Assembly (NCBI RefSeq): GCF_014529945.1 | Contig: NZ_JACVFB010000001.1 | Span: 1,919,273 to 1,983,272, forward strand | Origin: Chitinophaga varians | GTDB lineage: Bacteria > Bacteroidota > Bacteroidia > Chitinophagales > Chitinophagaceae | Length of the DNA stretch: 64,000 nucleotides | Direction: 5' to 3' | Position numbers and translations under genes: made by a program | Shown here: positions 7,524 to 15,614 of the stretch, in pieces | Numbering within the stretch: position 1 is the first letter of the stretch | Layout of the letters: each line of letters begins with the position of its first letter | Notes under the pieces: model-generated | The model's input: only the letters and a program-made list of their open reading frames with translations | The model's database searches: none | Told to the model about the DNA's origin: nothing

Positions 7524-9249
7524 AGTTGCTGGTGCTTTGCTGGGAGTTAAAAATCTGTACATAATCCGGGCTTTTCTCCATGAGTTCTTCATGGGTGCCG
7601 GCAGCGATCATTTCGCCCTGCATGAGCAGGATGATCTGATCATAGTGGGTCACAGCCCCGATTTTCTGGGTCACAGACACCAGGGTCAGGTCCGGGTAGT
7701 TCCGGTGTACATTGGCTAGGATTTTCCGTTCTGTGCGGGTATCCACCCGGGCAGTAAAATCATCCAGCAGCAGTATTTTAGGATTCAGTGCCAGCGCGCG
7801 GGCCAGCATGAGCCGTTGTTTCTGTCCGCCAGACAGGCTGGTGCCCCGCTCCGATACGATGGTGCTGAGTTTTTCCGGCAGCTGGTCGGTAAACTCCTTT
7901 ACTTCCGCTGTCGTGATGGCTTTTTCCAGGGACGCGTCGGTGACAACATCACTGAACGCAATATTTTCCCGCACGCTCATATTGAAAACGACGCTGTCCT
8001 GAAACACAAATCCCACCTGCTGGTGAAAGGATTCACTTTCGTAGGCTGCGATATCTTCACCGTCGATTTTGATGGTCCCCTGGTTGGGTTTGATCAGCCG
8101 CATCAACAAGTACAGCAGCTGTGTTTTACCTGCCGCAGTGGGGCCGATGATGGCTATTTTGGAACCGGCTTTCACGGAGAAGGAAATGTCTTTCAGGACG
8201 GGTTTCTCACCGTAGCTGAGCGACACGTGTTCGCAGGAGATGCTGCCGTCGAGTTTTTTGACAAGGGCGCCGGTTTCCAGCATGTCCGGGGAGTTTAATA
8301 CGCCGCTGATGCGCTGATAGGAAGCCGTTGCCTGTGCAATCACATTGCTCATAAAACCGATCACGAGGACGGGGAATATCAGCAGTGTCAGGTAGCTGTT
8401 GAATGCCGCAAAGTCACCGATGGTCATACTGCCGTCGATCACAAAGCGGCCACCCAGGGCGAGAATCGCCAGGCCGGTCATATTGGCCGTGAAGACGATC
8501 ACCGGGATCAGGCCGGCGAACAGCCGCAGAATAGAGAGACCGAATTCGAGCGCCTTTCCGTTGGCATCGAGGAATTTTTCATACTCGCGTTGCTGCGCAT
8601 TGACCACATTGATCAATGCGGCCCCCAGGATGCTTTCGTTGATCACCTTATTGAGCCGGTCCATCACTTCCCGGCTTTTCAGGAACAGGGCCCGCACTTT
8701 TTTCAGTACCAGGAAAAACGTGATCCCCATGATGGGGATGGCTGCAATTACCACCAGGGCCAGTTTCCAGTCGATGGTCAACAGCAGGATGCTGGCGCCG
8801 ATAATGATAAAAAATGATGATACCAGCGATACGATCGCCTGGGACACGAACAGTTTGATGGAGTCCACATCAGCCGTGAGATTGGTCAGCAACCGGGATG
8901 GGTTGGACTGTTCCATCCAGGCGTAGCTCTGACGGGATATTTTTTCCGCCAGCTGCTCACGCAGGCTTTTAGCCACCTTTTCTGATGCGTAGGTCTGGAT
9001 AATGTTCTGGAAATAGGTAAACACGAAGATCAATAAAGCGGCCAGTCCAAATTTAATGATCAGGGGTTCATAAGCAAAAATACCATGAGAAAAGTCATCA
9101 ATACCATGCCCGATGATTTTAGGCAGCCACAGGTTCAGGCTGTTGCCCAGCAGGGCAAACAACACCAACAGGGCTATCAGTCCTTTGTATGGTCGTAACA
9201 ATCCAAAGATACCTGACGGTTTTTTCTCCTTGACGGAAGGTTGTTTCAT
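7507..9249 (-). CDS. ABC exporter, ATP-binding/permease subunit 1 (degenerate ATP site)
   Basis: A 580-residue half-transporter with six membrane helices in residues 25-310 and an ATPase domain after that. Walker A GPTAAGKTQ, Q-loop VFQDSVVF and the signature SLSGGQKQR are canonical. Walker B is ILLLDDFTARVD, with Asp where the catalytic Glu should be, and the H-loop His is Gln (SVTQK). These two losses mark the Walker A/B side of the non-hydrolytic site, which pairs with the weak signature of subunit 2. It is the first gene of a two-gene operon whose upstream region holds a strong palindrome at 9403-9417. Confidence 0.92.
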   Translation of the reverse strand: MKQPSVKEKKPSGIFGLLRPYKGLIALLVLFALLGNSLNLWLPKIIGHGIDDFSHGIFAYEPLIIKFGLAALLIFVFTYFQNIIQTYASEKVAKSLREQLAEKISRQSYAWMEQSNPSRLLTNLTADVDSIKLFVSQAIVSLVSSFFIIIGASILLLTIDWKLALVVIAAIPIMGITFFLVLKKVRALFLKSREVMDRLNKVINESILGAALINVVNAQQREYEKFLDANGKALEFGLSILRLFAGLIPVIVFTANMTGLAILALGGRFVIDGSMTIGDFAAFNSYLTLLIFPVLVIGFMSNVIAQATASYQRISGVLNSPDMLETGALVKKLDGSISCEHVSLSYGEKPVLKDISFSVKAGSKIAIIGPTAAGKTQLLYLLMRLIKPNQGTIKIDGEDIAAYESESFHQQVGFVFQDSVVFNMSVRENIAFSDVVTDASLEKAITTAEVKEFTDQLPEKLSTIVSERGTSLSGGQKQRLMLARALALNPKILLLDDFTARVDTRTERKILANVHRNYPDLTLVSVTQKIGAVTHYDQIILLMQGEMIAAGTHEELMEKSPDYVQIFNSQQSTSNYELQS

Positions 9250-9394
9250 ATAGTTGGGCGGTGATTAGTGTACGAAGAGCATGGTGAGCGATCATACAAA
9301 CTTAAAAACTTAAAAACATAAAGTCAATATCAACAGAGGACGAATAGCCACCGAAAATATTGTAGTGATCCACTTATTTATTTTTTTGACGACA

Positions 9395-9433
9395 CAAAAA
9401 TATTGAACAGTGTTCAAATTTTGAAACAATATT
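9395..9433 (-). promoter_or_regulatory. operator-like nested palindrome with -7 box upstream of the ABC exporter
   Basis: Positions 9403-9417 are a perfect 7-1-7 palindrome, TTGAACA-G-TGTTCAA. A second pair, AATATTG at 9399-9405 and CAATATT at 9427-9433, encloses it. On the minus strand the sequence TATTTTTG (9402 to 9395) fits the Bacteroidota -7 consensus TAnnTTTG and touches the palindrome. The shape suits a dimeric repressor such as TetR/AcrR type; no such regulator gene is adjacent. No good -33 box was found. Confidence 0.5.
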
Positions 9434-9460
9434 CACATTTTTATTAAAAAAACAATTTTC

Positions 9461-12148
9461 TCAGCGGCGGAATTTATGGTCAGGAATCGGGGAAAGTAAG
9501 GCTACCGGCCAATTTTGTGTGCCCGACAATAACAGTTGATCGTTTTGTACCGTCAGGACTTCTCCCGTAAAAACGTTTTTCCATTTAATGGGTGCATTGG
9601 CAGGGAGGGTCAGCGGCGCCAGGTCATGTTTGCCCAGGTGCGCTGCGGGGAGTAATGGCGCCACCACAATGCACCAGTCCTGCCGGTATTTACGGGCATA
9701 GGCAATCTGGCTGCTACGTTCCCCGCCTGTAAGCGGGATATATTCTCCATGAATAAACAGGGACGTATGGGCATTTCTAAGTTGTAACGCTTTACTGACA
9801 AGATATAGCTTTTCTTTGCCTACCGCGGATTTGGTTCCCGCATGTTCTTTCGGCCATGCCGGCGCATGGTCCTCCTCCTGCCACCCGGCCAATAGTTTAC
9901 GGCGTAGCGGATAATTGACCATATGGCGACCATCGTTGTTGCCTGCACTAAAATCCCACAGCTCACACCCCTGATAAATATCCGGTATTCCCGGCGCCGT
10001 TATTTTGATCAGCGTCTGTGCCAGCGAAAAAATATGTGCATGGGCTCCCAGTTTTTCTGCCAGCTGGTGCATTCCTTCCATAAAAGCGCTGCCGGGCGAC
10101 AGTATTTTTTCGATGAACTGCAGACAAGCCAGTTCATAACCCGTATCCGGCAACAGCCAGCTGCTATGCACTTTCGCTTCCCGTACTACTTTCAAAAAGG
10201 TGGCGGTAATGTGGGCTACAAAATCTGCATCTGCTTCGGCGGAAACAGGCAGGCAGGCCAGCACGGCCTGGTAGATAAAATATTCATCATTCAGGTCCGG
10301 CGCCGGTTGCTCGTCAATCAGTGTAATATAATCGCGGTTCATCGTATGCCAGGCCTGTACCTGCTGAATCCAAAGATCCGGTATGATAGTGAGCGCATTG
10401 AGCCGGATGCGGGCATCTTCCCCCCAGCGGGTGTCATGGGTGGCGGTGGTATTGAGCGAAAAAGGCGACAGGTATTGCCGGACAGCCATCCGTTCGTGGA
10501 ACCCGTCGAGTGTGCATTTGTTCTGTACCGGCGAATCGCCGGCTTCGTTGTGCGACAGCAATGCATTGTACACGTAAAACAGCGTTTCCTCTACTCCCTC
10601 CCGGTAGAGTTGACCGGCAAACTGGGTGATCTTTTTCAGCAGCGTTAATGCGGCAACAGCCTGCTGTTGTTTTTTATCGGGGTCCCAAAAGGAACGGATC
10701 AGTTCCAGGGCGGTGCCTGTTGCCGGGTTACGCAGAATGGCATCTTCCACGGCTTTGTCCAGCTGCTGTGCGTCTGCCAATGACAGCGGCCATCCTTCGG
10801 GGTAGATACGGTTTGCCGGCAGGCACACCATAAAATCGCCCATGGCCATTTTGAACCGGCCTTTATCTGTTTCCGGATGCACCAGTTTCAGGCGAAATAC
10901 ATCTCTCACCAGATTGTCCCACTCTCCGTTCATGTGTTTTTCCAGTACCAGCTGTTTTTTGCTGCGGGCCAGCTTCGGATACTGAGAAAGGGCCGGAAAA
11001 TGTGCACGGTAAAAGCGTCCCAGCTTTTCCATGCCTTCCTCATCTGTCAGCAGCTGGCTCACGCCGGCGAGAAAGTCATAGCCGGTGCTCCCCTGCAACG
11101 CCCATCTCTCCGGTAATGTTTCATGACCTGCCAATATCTTTTCGGCGATGATATAACAATTATTGCCAAACAGTTCCCGCAGATGATAGATATACTGCGC
11201 CGGATCGAGCAGCCCATCTATCTGGTCGATACGCAGTCCCTGAATGATGCCCTCCTGATACAGCCGATGCAGAAAACCATGGTATTCATCAAATACTATT
11301 TTGTCTTCCATGCGCAGGGCAATGTGTTCATTGACACCGAGGAAGCGGCGGTAGTTGATCCGGAAATCTGCTTCGCTCCTTGCCGTAAAGGTATAATGTT
11401 GCAGTTCCAGCAACTCATACAGGAGCGGTGTGTTATTGTTTATCAGCTGCAGCAGCGGCAGGAAAGCCTGTTTGCGGGGCGGCTTCAGCATGGATTTCAT
11501 TGCGTCCCAGTCTAACAGCGAGCGACGCTGGAGAATATTGGCCTTCATTTCCGTCAGCCATTCCTTCACGGGGTCCATGCCGGCCGGCAGGATGCTCAGC
11601 AGCCATTTGTAGCTTTGAGCAGACAGCGGCCATGACTGTCCACCTGTGGCCAATCCCAGTCCCTGCCTGTTGTAACCCAGACGAATACCCCCATCGGCCA
11701 TGGTTTCCCGCAGCGTCTTCTTAAGGAAAGGCATCATCAGTTTCCCGTGCAGGTCTGTATCCGGATGGTGCCAGTCGATATCGAAATAGTTGTAGTACGG
11801 CGAAGCGGTTCCTCTTTCCAGGGCGTCTGTGAGGCGGGTATTGTTGCAGTGGAAGGCCATGTAGTTGGGAACGATGTCCTGTATCCAGCTCATACCCAGC
11901 GAGCGGAGTTTTACGTGCAGCTGGCGCATGTGTGCGAGGGAACCGATGGCCGCGTTAATTTCCCGGGGGTTGGTGATATCATAGCCATGCAGGCTTCCCG
12001 GGGCTGTTTCGAAAACCGGCGAGGCATAAATAGTGGTGATACCCAGCTGGTGCAGGTAATCGAGTTGTTTCTCCAGGTCAGTAAAGGTAAAGTCCCTGTT
12101 AAACTGTATACGGTAGGTAGCTACCGGGGTAAAGAACTCATTCCTCAT
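9461..12148 (-). CDS. treY: malto-oligosyltrehalose synthase (GH13)
   Basis: Start at ATG 12148 (MRNEFFTPVATYRIQF), overlapping the end of treZ by 11 bp. About 895 residues, the usual size. TreY converts the reducing end of malto-oligosaccharides to a terminal trehalose by intramolecular transglycosylation, for release by TreZ. Family landmarks are GITTIYASPVFE, GSLHGYDITNP, the nucleophile region GLRIDQIDGLLDP (about residue 307), the acid/base Glu in IIAEKILAG, and THDTRWGED. Two normally conserved His residues are changed: DIVPNHM reads DIVPNYM (about residue 94), and the His after the nucleophile Asp is Gln. The catalytic carboxylates are present. It is co-transcribed with treZ. Confidence 0.9.
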   Translation of the reverse strand: MRNEFFTPVATYRIQFNRDFTFTDLEKQLDYLHQLGITTIYASPVFETAPGSLHGYDITNPREINAAIGSLAHMRQLHVKLRSLGMSWIQDIVPNYMAFHCNNTRLTDALERGTASPYYNYFDIDWHHPDTDLHGKLMMPFLKKTLRETMADGGIRLGYNRQGLGLATGGQSWPLSAQSYKWLLSILPAGMDPVKEWLTEMKANILQRRSLLDWDAMKSMLKPPRKQAFLPLLQLINNNTPLLYELLELQHYTFTARSEADFRINYRRFLGVNEHIALRMEDKIVFDEYHGFLHRLYQEGIIQGLRIDQIDGLLDPAQYIYHLRELFGNNCYIIAEKILAGHETLPERWALQGSTGYDFLAGVSQLLTDEEGMEKLGRFYRAHFPALSQYPKLARSKKQLVLEKHMNGEWDNLVRDVFRLKLVHPETDKGRFKMAMGDFMVCLPANRIYPEGWPLSLADAQQLDKAVEDAILRNPATGTALELIRSFWDPDKKQQQAVAALTLLKKITQFAGQLYREGVEETLFYVYNALLSHNEAGDSPVQNKCTLDGFHERMAVRQYLSPFSLNTTATHDTRWGEDARIRLNALTIIPDLWIQQVQAWHTMNRDYITLIDEQPAPDLNDEYFIYQAVLACLPVSAEADADFVAHITATFLKVVREAKVHSSWLLPDTGYELACLQFIEKILSPGSAFMEGMHQLAEKLGAHAHIFSLAQTLIKITAPGIPDIYQGCELWDFSAGNNDGRHMVNYPLRRKLLAGWQEEDHAPAWPKEHAGTKSAVGKEKLYLVSKALQLRNAHTSLFIHGEYIPLTGGERSSQIAYARKYRQDWCIVVAPLLPAAHLGKHDLAPLTLPANAPIKWKNVFTGEVLTVQNDQLLLSGTQNWPVALLSPIPDHKFRR

Positions 12149-13988
12149 GATGCGCCATTTCATATACAACAGCCGAGAGGGGCTGCAGCAAAATCGGTTC
12201 CTTCTCCAATACCTCATCAGCGGCTTTCACACCCGGACCATTCCATATTTCATGGGCGGAATCAAATATCTTCTTTAACGGTGTTGGGGCCATATGACGA
12301 TAAGTTTGCACTGCCTTATCAAAATTCAATAATATCAACACCGTATCGGGTCCGCTGGTTCGTTCCACGACCAGTAATGGCAGTTGACCGACAGGATATA
12401 TTTGCAGGGCATCCCGGGAAACGGCCTGCATCGCGGGGCGATGTTTTCTGAAAGCGATCAGAAAACGGTAACAGGCCAGCATAGCAGCATTAGCTTCTGT
12501 TGTAGTATCCCACTGTAGCCGGCTGCGCAGGAAGGTATCTTCCAGTTGGGGTTCTGGTATGGACTTGCTCGTATTAAAAAAAGCGGAAAACCAACGGCTC
12601 CTGTTCTTTTTCATTTTTTCCACCAGATCGGGATCACTATAAGCGGTAAAGAACAAAAAGGGAGCCTTCTCCCCGTATTCTTCCCCCATCAACAACAAAG
12701 GGATAAAGGGAGATAACAGGACTGCGGAGGCTGCCAGTTTCAGGGCTTCGAAAGAAACCAATGTACTAAGCCGCTCTCCCAGCATCCGGTTACCTGTCTG
12801 TTCGTGGTTCTGGGAGAACACCACGAAATGCCGTGCATCACTGTCTACCAGCTGACGGCCAAATTTCCGTTTACGAAAAGCCGAATACTGTCCGGTATAT
12901 ACGAAGGCATTGGCAAAGGCGCGCGCCAGCTGATCCAGCTGCCCGAAATCCTCGTAATAGCCTTGTGTTTCACCGGTAAGCAGGGCGTGCAGCGCGTGGT
13001 GAAATTCGTCTGCCCACTGGGCAGTGAAGCCATATCCACCAACAGATACCGGATTGGTATAACGAGGATCGTTCAGATCAGTGGAGGCGATGAGCAGCTT
13101 GCGGCAACCGGTTTGTTGTTCCAGTTCCTGCACGGCTGCCGACAGCTGCCAGGCGAAGTGCTGAGCGCTGTTGTCCTGACAGGCATGTAAGGTGTCCAGC
13201 CGTATCCCATCGATATGAAATTCATCCAGCCACATGAGCGCGTTCTGGATATAAAAATCGCGTACCGGGTCACACCAGGCGTCATCGAAATTGATACCGG
13301 CGGCGCCCGACGAAGTAGTATTTTTTTCTGTAAAGTAGGGACCGTAGTCCGGTTGGTAATTTCCTTCAGCGCCCGCATGGCAATAGGCCATATCGAGGAT
13401 GACAGCTATCCCGAGATGATGGGCTGTATTGATCAGCGCCTTAAAGTCGTTGGTGGTACCGTAGTGGTTATGCAACGCAAAGGGATAAACGCTATCATAT
13501 CCCCAGTTTCTGTCGCCGGAGAACTGGCATACCGGCATCAGTTCTATCGCGGTGATACCGAGGGCTTCCAAAGCAGGCAACCTTTCCCGGGCCGCCTGGA
13601 AGGTTCCTTCCGGGGTAAAAGCGCCTATGTGTATTTCATAAATGATCAGGTTTTCCGGCGCCATGCCTTTCCAGCCCTGATCGGTGAAGGTAAAACCGGC
13701 AGGATCCACCACGCAGGAAGCGCGGTGAACGGTACTTTCCTGGCGCCTGGAGGCTGGGTCCGGCCTTTGCAGGTGTTCATCGAGCAGGTAATAATAGTGC
13801 ATGCCGTCGGCCACGTCCTGTACGGTCGTGCTCCAGTAGCCATTGTCTTCCGGGGTGAGCGGATAGGCCACTTCTTCTCCACCCAGCAGGAGTAGTGTCA
13901 CACTCTTCCTGAATGGCGCCCATACGCAGAAAACGCATTCTCCGTTTTCTTTCAGCAATGCTCCTTGTTGTCGATCACGTGTCATCAT
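12138..13988 (-). CDS. treZ: malto-oligosyltrehalose trehalohydrolase-like protein (GH13)
   Basis: Start at ATG 13988 or 13985 (MMTRDRQQ). About 616 residues: N-terminal carbohydrate-binding domain (CVWAPFRKSVTLLL), then the GH13 barrel with IIYEIHIGAFTPEGTF, the nucleophile region GIRLDTLHA, and HHALHALLTGETQGYYEDFG, all typical of TreZ, which hydrolyses trehalose from TreY product. The conserved IAE..DLNDPR motif carrying the general acid/base reads IASTDLNDPR, with Ser for Glu (TCC at about 13090). The third carboxylate in QNHDQ is Glu (QNHEQ). Family identity is clear, but full hydrolytic activity is doubtful. The gene lies 66 bp after the receiver-like gene and overlaps treY. Confidence 0.85.
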   Translation of the reverse strand: MMTRDRQQGALLKENGECVFCVWAPFRKSVTLLLLGGEEVAYPLTPEDNGYWSTTVQDVADGMHYYYLLDEHLQRPDPASRRQESTVHRASCVVDPAGFTFTDQGWKGMAPENLIIYEIHIGAFTPEGTFQAARERLPALEALGITAIELMPVCQFSGDRNWGYDSVYPFALHNHYGTTNDFKALINTAHHLGIAVILDMAYCHAGAEGNYQPDYGPYFTEKNTTSSGAAGINFDDAWCDPVRDFYIQNALMWLDEFHIDGIRLDTLHACQDNSAQHFAWQLSAAVQELEQQTGCRKLLIASTDLNDPRYTNPVSVGGYGFTAQWADEFHHALHALLTGETQGYYEDFGQLDQLARAFANAFVYTGQYSAFRKRKFGRQLVDSDARHFVVFSQNHEQTGNRMLGERLSTLVSFEALKLAASAVLLSPFIPLLLMGEEYGEKAPFLFFTAYSDPDLVEKMKKNRSRWFSAFFNTSKSIPEPQLEDTFLRSRLQWDTTTEANAAMLACYRFLIAFRKHRPAMQAVSRDALQIYPVGQLPLLVVERTSGPDTVLILLNFDKAVQTYRHMAPTPLKKIFDSAHEIWNGPGVKAADEVLEKEPILLQPLSAVVYEMAHHEE

Positions 13989-14054
13989 CTCACCGGTATT
14001 TAAGACAAGGAAATATTTCACGCCCACCCCGTTAAAAGCAAGGCTACCGATACA

Positions 14055-14507
14055 CTATACCAATACGCCGGCGGGCAGTACCTCAGCAACCGGCAGCGGC
14101 AGTGCAGCCTGTTTTGCGCCGACGGCTTCAAATATCAGCTTCAGTCCGTCGCGCAGCGCGTGCACACCGGAAGGTTTTACCATCCAGTCGGCAGCTCCCA
14201 TAAACTTCATCCGGGTCATATCTTCCGGATCAAAGGAAGGGGCATAAAAAATAACAGGAACATCCTTCAACACGGGCGACTGCTGTATTTCTTCCAGCTG
14301 GCGGATACCATCCACAGCCGGCCGACGGGTATGCAGAAAAATATAGTCCGGTTTGCCCGGCTGCCGGGTGGCGTAGGACAACGCATGGGCGGCGTTATCA
14401 AAACAAATACAGGCTTGGGTTACCTGTAACAGATCGAGCGCAAGAAAAAACTGATTTCTGTTATCACGCATCTCATCAATCAAAAAGCAGGAAATCTTCT
14501 GTTTCAT
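14055..14507 (-). CDS. pseudo-receiver (response regulator-like) protein
   Basis: Start at ATG 14507 (MKQKISCFLID). 150 residues, a single CheY-like fold: beta 1 ends in LIDE, beta 3 reads DYIFLHTRRPAVDG, and beta 5 carries the conserved Lys in WMVKPSG. The phospho-acceptor Asp at the end of beta 3 is His (CAT codon at about 14332), so ordinary phosphorylation is not expected. No output domain follows. It precedes treZ-treY in the same direction and could be co-transcribed, which suggests but does not prove a link with trehalose metabolism. Confidence 0.7.
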   Translation of the reverse strand: MKQKISCFLIDEMRDNRNQFFLALDLLQVTQACICFDNAAHALSYATRQPGKPDYIFLHTRRPAVDGIRQLEEIQQSPVLKDVPVIFYAPSFDPEDMTRMKFMGAADWMVKPSGVHALRDGLKLIFEAVGAKQAALPLPVAEVLPAGVLV

Positions 14508-14746
14508 TGTTACGGATAGTTTATTCACATGGTAATTGAAAATGGTTAACAACCGGCAAGTCCAGCAAGTAGAAATGCCGGCGCAAAATTACGGTATAAT
14601 CACAACACGACTACTGTTTTTTTATCGCTGTAGACAAAAATCCCGTTTCGTGTGAAATGACCGCCACGGTTATCATCAAAACCGGAAAATAAAAAACCGG
14701 CAGCCATTTTTTGATGACCCCGGTCATATACGGGATTAAAATTTAC

Positions 14747-14950
14747 TTAACCCATTGCACTACTGTAGATATCTTCCTGTTGCGCCGGATGATGGTTCTG
14801 TCCGAATATCTTTTGTTTCGTATGTACGTCATCTTCCATCACACCGGCGGAGCGGTCAATCATCCTGTCCCTGCTTTTTTTGACCAGATAGATAATCAAA
14901 CCTGCTGCTGCAGTACCTACAATGGTGGACGCTAACAATATTTTTTTCAT
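14747..14950 (-). CDS. small single-pass membrane protein
   Basis: 67 residues: Met-Lys-Lys, then one hydrophobic segment (about residues 4-23, ILLASTIVGTAAAGLIIYLV), then KKSRDR and a polar C-terminal tail. The charge pattern places the tail in the cytoplasm. Short proteins of this type, an N-terminal anchor with a charged tail, are frequent in Chitinophagaceae, but I do not recognise a named family. The 194 bp between it and the receiver-like gene hold no other feature I can support. Confidence 0.6.
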   Translation of the reverse strand: MKKILLASTIVGTAAAGLIIYLVKKSRDRMIDRSAGVMEDDVHTKQKIFGQNHHPAQQEDIYSSAMG

Positions 14951-15074
14951 GGTGATGAAGTTTTATTCCGTAAGCATCCCGCCAAGAGTTGTGCCATGAA
15001 ACCGCAGCACCGCATATTTAACATTTTGCTGGCAAACGGCAGCGTAACAGACCAGCTTCCAGCCCCAAAATAAA

Positions 15075-15101
15075 GAGGCTGCCCCGGTAAGGAGCAACCT
15101 C
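15075..15101 (-). terminator. rho-independent terminator
   Basis: On the minus strand GAGGTTGCTCC pairs with GGGGCAGCCTC (two G-U pairs) around a 5-base loop and is followed by TTTATTTT. It lies 33 bp after the stop of the secreted protein gene at 15135. Confidence 0.8.
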
Positions 15102-15134
15102 GTCATCAATCATTCCTGAAAAATTGTTTGGAAC

Positions 15135-15533
15135 TTATTTAATGTCCGCCCAATAAGTACCGTCTTTGTCTTTACCGATGGTCAGCACATTTCCTTTATT
15201 CAGCTGATCATTACACCATTTGGCGAATTTCAGTCTGTCTTTAGTGGAGTAGGAATGCTGTCTGACAGCCAGCAGGTCTGTTGCACTGCTGATACTGGCA
15301 GGTGAACTAACAATATAGACACCTTTACCGGGCTCCAACGCCAAGGTATATACGTGGCCCTGGTTCAACAATGGCTCGTATTGTGCGAGGAATTCTTCTA
15401 CATCATGAAAATAAACCTGCTGCAGTACAGTTGTTGATGAAACCGGGCTAACATGATTTGCCGCTACAGTGGAAATCATCGTACAGTTAACAAAAATGCC
15501 TCCTACCAGTACGGAGAATAACAGTTTTTTCAT
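15135..15533 (-). CDS. hypothetical secreted protein
   Basis: 132 residues with an N-terminal signal peptide: MKK, a hydrophobic core to about residue 19, and a likely cleavage after AAN or nearby. The mature part of about 105 residues has a region starting HDVEEFLAQYEPLL and a C-terminal half with FAKWCNDQLNKGNVLTIGKD and a final YWADIK. There is one Cys in the mature part and no known catalytic motif. It is monocistronic, with a terminator at 15075-15101. Not recognised. Confidence 0.6.
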   Translation of the reverse strand: MKKLLFSVLVGGIFVNCTMISTVAANHVSPVSSTTVLQQVYFHDVEEFLAQYEPLLNQGHVYTLALEPGKGVYIVSSPASISSATDLLAVRQHSYSTKDRLKFAKWCNDQLNKGNVLTIGKDKDGTYWADIK

Positions 15534-15614
15534 ATGGGTAACATTTGGTTTCCTTAAAAATAAATGTAGTTACTGCCAACAAAACACAGGCCTGTAGCTA
15601 TATTGCAGCACACC

